From Oscillospiraceae bacterium (lineage in GTDB: Bacteria; Bacillota; Clostridia; Oscillospirales; Ruminococcaceae), in NCBI GenBank assembly GCA_017848155.1, contig JAGAKC010000402.1:1-6210 (forward strand): a stretch of DNA of 6,210 nt, written 5' to 3'. The notes beneath the pieces are model-generated. The model saw only the letters and a program-made list of their open reading frames with translations. It was not told where the DNA came from and did not search any database. Below are positions 1 through 5,350 of this stretch, piece by piece. Positions within the stretch are counted from its first letter, which is position 1. Every line of letters starts with the position of its first letter. The translations under genes were made by a program, and so were the position numbers.

Positions 1-1
1 C

Positions 2-223
2 ATGACACAGGATCGTAAACATATAATCGACTGCACGCATATAGAGGTGACAAGAAACCTCGGCGGCGGAAAGAGTGGAAAATATGCGATCACAGCGAGT
101 ACAATGGGCTTCACCGGCATAGTGATGCTCGGAACATATGCCGAAGAAAAAAACGCAATGGACGAGCTTGAAAGAATATACATGGCGTTTTCAAACGGTG
201 AAAAATGCTACACTGTAAGATGA
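2..223 (+). CDS. Small hypothetical protein (73 aa), possibly incomplete at 5' end
   Basis: This short reading frame encodes about 73 residues if translation starts at the ATG at position 2. The window begins one base upstream, so neither a ribosome binding site nor an upstream extension can be judged, and the true start may lie outside. The protein is soluble, with no signal peptide or membrane segment. It has a glycine-rich turn (NLGGGKSGKYAI, residues about 19-30), a probable beta strand ending in IVMLGTY, and a C-terminal helix (EEKNAMDELERIYMAF). This beta-then-helix layout recalls small uncharacterised Firmicute proteins with an LGTY...LERIY pattern, but I know no function for them. It ends 19 bp before the ABC transporter ATPase on the same strand, with no terminator in the gap, so it may be cotranscribed with it. 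YtrB-like transporters are often preceded by a GntR-family regulator; this protein has no helix-turn-helix and is not one. Confidence 0.6.
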   Translation: MTQDRKHIIDCTHIEVTRNLGGGKSGKYAITASTMGFTGIVMLGTYAEEKNAMDELERIYMAFSNGEKCYTVR

Positions 224-242
224 TAGGTTATAGGAGAATATT

Positions 243-1127
243 ATGGAAAGTATTCTGACAGCAAAAGGACTTACCAAAAAATACAGCAAATTCACTCTGG
301 GAGAGCTGGAGCTTGAAATACCAAAAGGCTTTGCGACTGCGCTTATAGGCGCAAACGGTGCAGGAAAAACAACGCTCATCGACATACTGTGCGGCGTCAC
401 CTTAAAGACCAGCGGAGAGGTCACGTACTTCGGCGAAAGCAAAAGCATAGAAGACGAGAACGTGCGTGAAAGGATAGGATACTGTGCAAGCAGCTCTTTC
501 TTCCCTCAGGGATGGACAGCGAAGGACATCGCAATATCGATGGAGATGGCTTACAGGAGCTTCGACAGAAATAAGTTCAGAGAGCTTTGCGAAAAGCTGG
601 AGGTGGACAGTGAAGCTACCAAAAAGCCTAAGCCTATGTATAAGCAGTCTGACGGAAACCGTATGAGGACGAGCCTTGCAGCGGTATTCGCAAGAACAAC
701 AGACCTGCTTGTGCTGGATGAGCCAGGTTCATCTCTTGACCCTCTGATGCGTGACAGGCTCTGCGACAGAATGAGGGAATACCTCGATGACGGTGACGGT
801 GAAAAGTCGATACTCTTTTCCACGCACAATATTGCGGATATGGAAAATGCTGCCGACTATGCTATTTTCATGGACAAGGGCAAGATCATCGAACAGGGCT
901 TTGTAGAGGACCTCAAGGAAAAATACATAATAGCACGTGGTGCGGCTGAGGACTATGACAAGGCGAAGGACATGCTGCTGTCCCACAGCAGGAATCGTAC
1001 CGTTTTCGATGGTCTTGCACTCAGCGAAAATGCAGAAAAGCTTGCCGCTATGGGTGTAGACAGTGAAGCTCCCACATTACAGCAGCTTAGTATAGGTCTG
1101 CTGAAATACGCGGAGGAGATAAGATGA
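243..1127 (+). CDS. ABC transporter ATP-binding protein, YtrB/BcrA-like exporter type
   Basis: This 294-residue protein is the cytoplasmic ATPase that powers the transporter formed with the two membrane proteins downstream. The nucleotide-binding motifs are in order: Walker A GANGAGKTT (36-44), a Q-loop region around IGYCASSSFFPQ (78-89), Walker B LLVLDEP (155-161) with catalytic Glu160, D-loop SSLD (163-166) and switch His195 in FSTHN. The signature motif is unusual: QSDGN (135-139) stands where LSGGQ is expected. The core Ser and Gly remain, as in YtrB-like relatives whose motif reads SRGM, so activity is plausible. The helical stretch YRSFDRNKFRELCEKL and the C-terminal tail ending near APTLQQLSIG also fit the YtrB group. 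ATG 243 follows AGGAG at a proper distance, and the end overlaps the next gene by 4 bp (ATGA). The substrate is unknown; relatives serve in peptide antibiotic resistance, cell-envelope stress or acetoin use. Confidence 0.93.
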   Translation: MESILTAKGLTKKYSKFTLGELELEIPKGFATALIGANGAGKTTLIDILCGVTLKTSGEVTYFGESKSIEDENVRERIGYCASSSFFPQGWTAKDIAISMEMAYRSFDRNKFRELCEKLEVDSEATKKPKPMYKQSDGNRMRTSLAAVFARTTDLLVLDEPGSSLDPLMRDRLCDRMREYLDDGDGEKSILFSTHNIADMENAADYAIFMDKGKIIEQGFVEDLKEKYIIARGAAEDYDKAKDMLLSHSRNRTVFDGLALSENAEKLAAMGVDSEAPTLQQLSIGLLKYAEEIR

Positions 1128-1807
1128 AAGAAATACTGAAGTCTGTACGCATCTTCACTGCGCAGCAAACCATAACAAGCATGCTTACCGTACTCGTCGG
1201 CTTTTTGAGTGCGTATGTATTCATTGCATTGCTCGGTGTTGTCGTAATGTTTACGGAAAAAGCCGATCCCGACAGCTTCTTTTCAGGCTTTATATCAGGC
1301 TTTGTGCCGTCTTTTACCGTGCTGATCCCTGCGGCAGGTGTGTTTTTTCTGAGCGCCATATACAATTACAATCAACCGATAACTCCGGGATACAAATACT
1401 TCCACAGTCTGCACGACAGCGAGGAGCATTTCAAGCGAGCTATCATCGGCGCAAATATCATCGCCCTGCTTACAGGTGTTGTCGGCACGGGTATCAATGC
1501 CGTACTGCAGATCTTTGTTCCCGAAATGCTCAATATACTGCTGTCCCCTGCGGTATGCCTGCTTGGAACGGGTCTTATGAATTTCTCGGGACATATAAAA
1601 AACAGCCTTGTGCGGTTTATCATGATAATGCCCATATTCATGGGAGTAGGCTTTCTCACGGGATATATGTCTTCTGCCGAGGAAGATGGAGAAATTCTGC
1701 CTGACACCGTGCTGATAATAGCTGTTATCGTTTCTGCGCTCGTTTATATTGCAGGTCTTGTATTCACACTTATCAGGTGTAAAGCATCATGGAGGTCTGA
1801 CAAATGA
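1124..1807 (+). CDS. ABC transporter membrane subunit (six TM helices), first permease
   Basis: This 227-residue integral membrane protein has about six hydrophobic segments, near residues 20-43, 58-80, 107-131, 135-154, 163-182 and 194-217, as expected for an ABC-2 type exporter subunit. The loop between helices 2 and 3 carries the run PGYKYFHSLHDSEEHFKRA (88-106), which looks like the amphipathic coupling segment that contacts the ATPase; similar GYKYFHS loops occur in uncharacterised clostridial permeases next to YtrB-like ATPases (from memory, not searched). There is no signal peptide and no large extracellular domain. The ATG overlaps the ATPase stop codon (ATGA) and is preceded by GGAGGAG, so it is translationally coupled. 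The gene ends in another ATGA overlap with the second permease. The role in a transporter is strongly supported by context; the substrate is not indicated. Confidence 0.85.
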   Translation: MKEILKSVRIFTAQQTITSMLTVLVGFLSAYVFIALLGVVVMFTEKADPDSFFSGFISGFVPSFTVLIPAAGVFFLSAIYNYNQPITPGYKYFHSLHDSEEHFKRAIIGANIIALLTGVVGTGINAVLQIFVPEMLNILLSPAVCLLGTGLMNFSGHIKNSLVRFIMIMPIFMGVGFLTGYMSSAEEDGEILPDTVLIIAVIVSALVYIAGLVFTLIRCKASWRSDK

Positions 1808-2469
1808 AAAGTCTTAAATACCTGTTCAATAGAGGATTCAGACCCATACGAACGTCTATCCTCAGCGTTTTCGCAGTAGCAATGCCTGTACTGATAATGA
1901 TATTTCATGATAATGCCGCTTCCGAGGACTACCTTATAAGCAAAATAGCACTTAATTGCGGTACGATGTTGATGCACATGGCACTTGTGATGCTGCTTTG
2001 CACCGAAACGACAGGCAATCGTCTGATAAGGTCTGCACCCATCTCTAAAGAGCTGCGCACATTCGGTATCCCGATGTTCAATATCCTACTTGGAGCATCT
2101 GCCGCAGCAGTAACGCTCCTGCCCTACACGATATTCATATTAGCTTCGGGACTTCCTCTGTCACATCTCTCCGATACGATTATCGTCACCGCAGTAATGA
2201 TATTCTTTTTTATAATATTGGGTACTGTTGCCCTGCACCTGAGATATGGTATGGTGCTGCTTATATATGCATATATCCCTGTGTGCGGTCTGATGTTCTT
2301 CCTTAGTGACGATCAATGGAACAACGGTTTCGGAATGGAGCTTTGGCTTTCTGCCGTGATATCAGGTGCACTGATAGCAGCTGCTATAGCAACAGTTTTT
2401 ATCATAAGCCGCCTTTTCTATAAGCATTCCGACTTCAAGGCATATCAGCAGAACATGTCATCAACATAA
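1804..2469 (+). CDS. ABC transporter membrane subunit (six TM helices), second permease
   Basis: This 221-residue integral membrane protein has about six hydrophobic segments, near residues 17-34, 48-66, 88-114, 124-144, 149-167 and 182-203. It starts with a short basic cytoplasmic segment (KSLKYLFNRGFRPIR) and ends with a polar tail. It is not a copy of the preceding permease: the two share topology but little visible sequence. The loop after helix 2 (TETTGNRLIRSAPISKELR, 67-85) is a candidate ATPase-contacting segment. The start ATG overlaps the stop of the first permease and has GGAGG upstream. It is the last gene of the string; a strong hairpin terminator lies about 150 bp beyond its stop codon. 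The likely complex is two ATPases plus one of each permease, by analogy with two-permease exporters. The substrate is unknown. Confidence 0.82.
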   Translation: MKSLKYLFNRGFRPIRTSILSVFAVAMPVLIMIFHDNAASEDYLISKIALNCGTMLMHMALVMLLCTETTGNRLIRSAPISKELRTFGIPMFNILLGASAAAVTLLPYTIFILASGLPLSHLSDTIIVTAVMIFFFIILGTVALHLRYGMVLLIYAYIPVCGLMFFLSDDQWNNGFGMELWLSAVISGALIAAAIATVFIISRLFYKHSDFKAYQQNMSST

Positions 2470-2540
2470 CAAAACCACAACTGTGCAATATCTTCACAAA
2501 ACTTTCACAAAAAGCACTTTTAAAATACATACACAGCAGT

Positions 2541-2551
2541 TATACTATAAT
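2541..2551 (+). promoter_or_regulatory. Candidate -10 box TATACTATAAT
   Basis: A perfect TATAAT (2546-2551) sits inside an AT-rich stretch after the transporter genes. No good -35 box lies 16-18 bp upstream, so this is a weak candidate. If used, transcription would begin near 2558 and run about 105 bases to the hairpin terminator. The start would fall on or next to an ATG. Confidence 0.25.
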
Positions 2552-2568
2552 CACTGAATGAAAAGAAA

Positions 2569-2580
2569 TTCAGTACTGAA
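2569..2580. repeat. 12-bp perfect palindrome TTCAGTACTGAA
   Basis: The sequence TTCAGTACTGAA equals its own reverse complement. It lies just downstream of the candidate -10 box at 2546-2551, where an operator could act. Its left half also pairs with 2553-2559 (ACTGAAT with ATTCAGT at 2568-2574) to form an alternative small RNA hairpin. The function is unknown and chance occurrence in AT-rich DNA is possible. Confidence 0.35.
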
Positions 2581-2620
2581 CAAGACACCGATCCCTTTTC
2601 ATATAATTACCAACCAAACC

Positions 2621-2664
2621 AACATAAGACCCCTGTGAGAATTCGCAGGGGTCTTATGTTTTGT
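2621..2664 (+). terminator. Rho-independent terminator after the transporter genes
   Basis: A perfect 15-bp inverted repeat (2621-2635 with 2646-2660) extends inward by a U-G, a G-C and an A-U pair to leave a four-base loop. The core is ACCCCTG/CAGGGGT, and the 3' side is T-rich (TTATGTTTTGTAT). It lies about 150 bp after the last transporter gene and just upstream of the promoter of the next gene, so it separates the two transcription units. Confidence 0.85.
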
Positions 2665-2672
2665 ATCGCTTC

Positions 2673-2701
2673 TTGACATTTTGTGAATATACTGTTATAA
2701 T
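2673..2701 (+). promoter_or_regulatory. Consensus sigma-A promoter for the zinc-ribbon membrane protein gene
   Basis: A perfect -35 box TTGACA (2673-2678) and a perfect -10 box TATAAT (2696-2701) are separated by exactly 17 bp. The -10 is also preceded by TGT, an extended -10 element. The predicted transcription start is near 2708, giving a leader of about 45 bases before the ATG at 2753. The match predicts strong, possibly constitutive, transcription unless repressed. Confidence 0.88.
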
Positions 2702-2737
2702 ATTGAGGAAATATGTCACATATTATTTCAATATTTT

Positions 2738-2745
2738 TTGGAGGG
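2738..2745 (+). promoter_or_regulatory. Strong ribosome binding site deciding the start at 2753
   Basis: TTGGAGGG contains the full GGAGG core at 2740-2744, 8 bp before ATG 2753. This site would be part of the coding sequence if translation began at the upstream TTG, which makes the ATG the better start. Confidence 0.8.
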
Positions 2746-2752
2746 AATTATT

Positions 2753-3466
2753 ATGGAAACAATGGTATCAAATTTCTGTGAAAACTGCGGACAGAAGATG
2801 GTAAACGGCGTATGCCCCACCTGCCATCCCGAAGCATTTGTGCAGCCTCAGGCAGCTCCTGCGCCCCAGGCGGCTCCTGTTTACTCCGCACCAATGCCTG
2901 CACCTGCTCCCATGCCTGCACCTCAGCCTGCTATCTACAAGCAGAATGACAACGAGGGCAGATTCATCGACGCTGATGAGCAGGTTATCGCTCAGCTCGG
3001 AAGCGGCTACATAGGCACATTCCTTGCAGGCGGCGGCTTTACAAGCAACGCTGCGGCTGTAACAAACAAGCGTGTATACTACAAGGGTACGGCATTCGCG
3101 ACCTTCGGAATGGGTCTGAAGCGCTGCAGGATAACACAGATAATCGACCTTAAGGATGTCACATGTGTTGGTATCTACAAGCAATTCAGTCTTGCACAGG
3201 TGATCTCTGCCGTTATCTTTTTTATCATTGGCATCGTGCTCATGTTCGTTATTCCCAACGGCATTGGATTTGCTATCGGAATTCCCGTTGCACTCATCTC
3301 ATTGGTTTCGTTCATTATGGCATTTGTAGGAGCAAAGACACTGTTCAGAATCGACTACGCAGGCGGTTGCATCGCACTTGACGTCAAGAGCTTCGCAAAG
3401 AAAGAATGCGAGGATTTCCGTGTTGCCATCTACCGTGCAAAGGATCAGATAACAGATTATCGCTGA
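2753..3466 (+). CDS. Zinc-ribbon membrane protein with split PH-like domain
   Basis: This 237-residue protein begins with a zinc ribbon, CENCGQ and CPTC (Cys9, Cys12, Cys21, Cys24), expected to bind one zinc ion. A Pro/Ala-rich linker with short repeats (PAPQAAP, MPAPAPMPAP; about 31-60) follows. Residues 70-145 include VTNKRVYYKG and an IDLKDVTCVGIYK segment, typical of bacterial PH-like domains. Two hydrophobic helices (about 148-167 and 171-193) then interrupt it, and residues 197-230 (FRIDYAGGCIALDV...FRVAIYRA) look like the last strands and helix of the same fold. It is probably anchored by the hairpin with both soluble parts in the cytoplasm. The ATG at 2753 is chosen because GGAGG sits 8 bp upstream; the in-frame TTG at 2738 overlaps that site. 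It is a single-gene unit with its own promoter and terminator. The PH assignment is from pattern, and the biological role is unknown. Confidence 0.85.
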   Translation: METMVSNFCENCGQKMVNGVCPTCHPEAFVQPQAAPAPQAAPVYSAPMPAPAPMPAPQPAIYKQNDNEGRFIDADEQVIAQLGSGYIGTFLAGGGFTSNAAAVTNKRVYYKGTAFATFGMGLKRCRITQIIDLKDVTCVGIYKQFSLAQVISAVIFFIIGIVLMFVIPNGIGFAIGIPVALISLVSFIMAFVGAKTLFRIDYAGGCIALDVKSFAKKECEDFRVAIYRAKDQITDYR

Positions 3467-3480
3467 TAACAAATTAAATC

Positions 3481-3527
3481 AACAGAACAGCGGAAGCAGA
3501 TCGATATACTGCTTCCGCTTTTCTGTT
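3481..3527. terminator. Bidirectional terminator between convergent genes
   Basis: An inverted repeat of 18 pairs with one mismatch (3481-3499 with 3509-3527) surrounds a 9-base loop. The inner core AGCGGAAGCAG pairs perfectly with CTGCTTCCGCT. Both arms end in A/T-rich sequence (AACAGAA and TTCTGTT), so it can serve the plus-strand gene ending at 3466 and the minus-strand gene ending at 3540. The T-run is somewhat better on the plus strand. Confidence 0.85.
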
Positions 3528-3539
3528 ACAGGAAAAAGA

Positions 3540-5117
3540 TCACACAAATTCCCACTCGTCAAACTCAAATTCGCCGTCTGTCACGAAATACAGATCGTGA
3601 ACACCGCTCAACCCGGTTTCGGTATAGACCACCACAGGTTCTGTGCTGTCAAAGGATATTGCAGCAACGGCAGGAGAATTCACATCATCAAGACGAAGCT
3701 CGATAGTTCCCTTGCCGCTCACCTTTGCGGCAAACGCTTTGCTCGCCGTGCCGAGATCGACTCCCCGTACAGCTATCACCTTTTTGCCGCAGCACACTGC
3801 GGTGACTCCGCTTTCGTTCACTTTATACTCCGTATCGGTCAGAAATGCAGTTTCCGCCTGATGTACCGTATAAGGGTCAAGGTATTTTATCTGCGCAACA
3901 CCTTTACGGTCAGCATCACAGAAATTTATCATTGTCTTTTCTTCATTTACAAGAACTTCATTCACGCCGATGCTGCGGAAGCCTTTCGTAATACCAAGCT
4001 CACTTTGCAGCACAAGTGTATGGTACAGCAGGTAATATGTACCGTTGAACCTGTGCAGATGCGTGTGGTTGTTGCTGTAGAACATGTTAAGCTCCCCGGG
4101 ATTTCTAAGATAATATCCACGGTATTCCCAGCTCTCGGGGTCAAGAGGAGTATTTGTCGTCATGTAGCTCATAGAACAGGCAGGCGGTGCGGATAAAAGC
4201 TGATCTCTGTCCCATTCCAGCCTTGTTTCCCACGAGTTGTTGTAGGTGTAGATATAAGTGCCGTTGATGTAATTAAGCTCGCTCGCTTCAAAGAAATAGG
4301 GGGCAGGTATCACGGCGAAATCACTTCCCAGTGACAGCATATCACCGCCAAGCTGCACGATCCTTGTGGAGCCGGGCATATACTTGCTGCCGCCCTTTGC
4401 AGTGCCGCCGCCAAAGCTGAGCCAGCCCGTACCATCGTCATCAATAACGACACCGGGGTCAAAGGGATTCGGACAGTCCTCCAGTCCCTCCATACCTGCG
4501 GAAATGAGCGGCTTTCCGAGCGGGTCAGTCCACGGTCCCGCAGGATGTGTCGCCGTGAGCACTCCCACACCTGCACCGCTGTTGGAAAAGTACAGATAGA
4601 AATGGGTCTTTCCGTCCTCCTCAACACGTGAAGTGATGTAGGGCGCCCAGCTGGCTATTATCCACGGTGCAATCTCCACAGTATTTATCTCGCCCTCATA
4701 CCGCCAGTTGGTCATATCATCGGTGGACATGATGACAAAAGACTTTATCCTTTCATATGTGTTGTCCGAGTCGCCTTTTTCAAGATACTGCTGATGATCA
4801 CGCGTACCGTAAACATACAGCCTGCCCTCATATTCCACAGATGTTGGATCGGCGCAGAATACGTTGGTAAGCAACGGATTGTTCTCCCCGTTTTCCGCCT
4901 TGAACAGCGCAGAGGACGATATCTCACCCAATGCTGATGTCATATCAGTTCCGTCTACAGGCGCAGAAGCAGCCTTAAGAGAAATACTGTCCACAGTAAA
5001 TACATCCTCGCTTTGTGCGCTGTCAGAGCCGCTCTGTGAGCCTGTGCCCGTACTACAGGACGAGAGCATCGAAGCTCCTGTTATGACAGCCATAAGCATC
5101 ATCGCAAGTTTTTTCAT
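3540..5117 (-). CDS. Glycoside hydrolase family 43 lipoprotein with C-terminal CBM6-like module
   Basis: This 525-residue enzyme is exported and lipid-anchored: a lysine-started signal peptide ends in the lipobox LSSC, with Cys21 the modified residue. A Ser/Gly/Thr-rich spacer (22-37) and an extra segment lead into a five-bladed GH43 domain (about 80-410). The three catalytic acids fit the family: Asp90 in CADPTSV (base), Asp220 in NPFDPGVVIDDDG (pKa modulator) and Glu277 in FFEASELNYINGTY (acid). NNHTHLHRFNGTYYLLYH (349-366) supplies the conserved His region. Residues about 414-525 resemble a shortened CBM6 module: YTVHQAE, VDLGTASKAFAAKVSG, IELRLD, GVHDLYFV. GH43 enzymes act on arabinose- or xylose-containing plant polysaccharides; an arabinoxylan arabinofuranosidase-like role fits best, but the subfamily is not settled. 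A GGAGG site lies 6 bp before the ATG. No transporter or other glycan gene adjoins it. Confidence 0.9.
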   Translation of the reverse strand: MKKLAMMLMAVITGASMLSSCSTGTGSQSGSDSAQSEDVFTVDSISLKAASAPVDGTDMTSALGEISSSALFKAENGENNPLLTNVFCADPTSVEYEGRLYVYGTRDHQQYLEKGDSDNTYERIKSFVIMSTDDMTNWRYEGEINTVEIAPWIIASWAPYITSRVEEDGKTHFYLYFSNSGAGVGVLTATHPAGPWTDPLGKPLISAGMEGLEDCPNPFDPGVVIDDDGTGWLSFGGGTAKGGSKYMPGSTRIVQLGGDMLSLGSDFAVIPAPYFFEASELNYINGTYIYTYNNSWETRLEWDRDQLLSAPPACSMSYMTTNTPLDPESWEYRGYYLRNPGELNMFYSNNHTHLHRFNGTYYLLYHTLVLQSELGITKGFRSIGVNEVLVNEEKTMINFCDADRKGVAQIKYLDPYTVHQAETAFLTDTEYKVNESGVTAVCCGKKVIAVRGVDLGTASKAFAAKVSGKGTIELRLDDVNSPAVAAISFDSTEPVVVYTETGLSGVHDLYFVTDGEFEFDEWEFV

Positions 5118-5149
5118 TTTACACCTCCGCAGAGTATTTCGTTATCCTC

Positions 5150-5178
5150 ATTTTACCACGTACCGTCATATCCGAAAA
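5150..5178 (-). promoter_or_regulatory. Candidate promoter for the GH43 gene
   Basis: On the minus strand an extended -10 element, TGG followed by TAAAAT (hexamer at 5150-5155), lies about 32 bp before the ATG. The hexamer 17 bp further upstream, TTTTCG (5173-5178), is a poor -35 match. The weak -35 would suit a gene that needs an activator, but none is visible in the window. Confidence 0.4.
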
Positions 5179-5234
5179 TGTCCGACCGTGCACTGAAAGA
5201 TAACATTTTGTGCTGTAGCGTGAAGTTGGCAGTA

Positions 5235-5333
5235 TTGTCCTCATGGCAGAAATGTGCTTATATAGGGTGATACGACCGTAATATCCGCAAAGGCTCATGC
5301 ATATAATTCACCGATAAGCGGTCTGCGTATAAT
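5235..5333 (+). promoter_or_regulatory. Promoter region for the gene at 5351 (several weak candidates)
   Basis: Three possible -10 boxes occur before the gene: TATATA (5259-5264) with TTGTCC (5235-5240) 18 bp upstream, TATAAT at 5302-5307, and TATAAT at 5328-5333. The last two have no convincing -35. Use of the 5328 box would leave a leader of only about 10 bases, just keeping the GGAG site. I cannot choose between them from sequence alone. Confidence 0.3.
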
Positions 5334-5350
5334 GCAGAAAGGAGAATTAT

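Noticed and set aside
2738..2752. TTG start that would add five residues to the zinc-ribbon protein
   Set aside because: The TTG overlaps the GGAGG ribosome binding site, which is ideally spaced for the ATG at 2753. No other binding site lies before the TTG.
2860..2935. Repeated CCTGCACCT units as a tandem repeat or mobile element
   Set aside because: They are codon-level repeats of the Pro/Ala linker inside a coding frame, and are imperfect and short.
2768..3184. 138-residue open frame on the minus strand within the zinc-ribbon gene
   Set aside because: It is antisense to the zinc ribbon and Pro/Ala linker and has an implausible Cys/Arg-rich composition. The sense strand has promoter, ribosome binding site and terminator.
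3597..4196. 199-residue open frame on the plus strand opposite the GH43 gene
   Set aside because: It lies wholly antisense to a well-supported enzyme with catalytic motifs. Its composition is rich in Cys, His and Arg as expected from a shadow frame, and no ribosome binding site is evident.
5302..5333. Sporulation sigma factor promoter upstream of the acidic protein
   Set aside because: Fragments resemble a sigma-E pair (CATAT and CGTATAAT), but the spacing is about 20 bp instead of the usual 13-15, so the match is not convincing.
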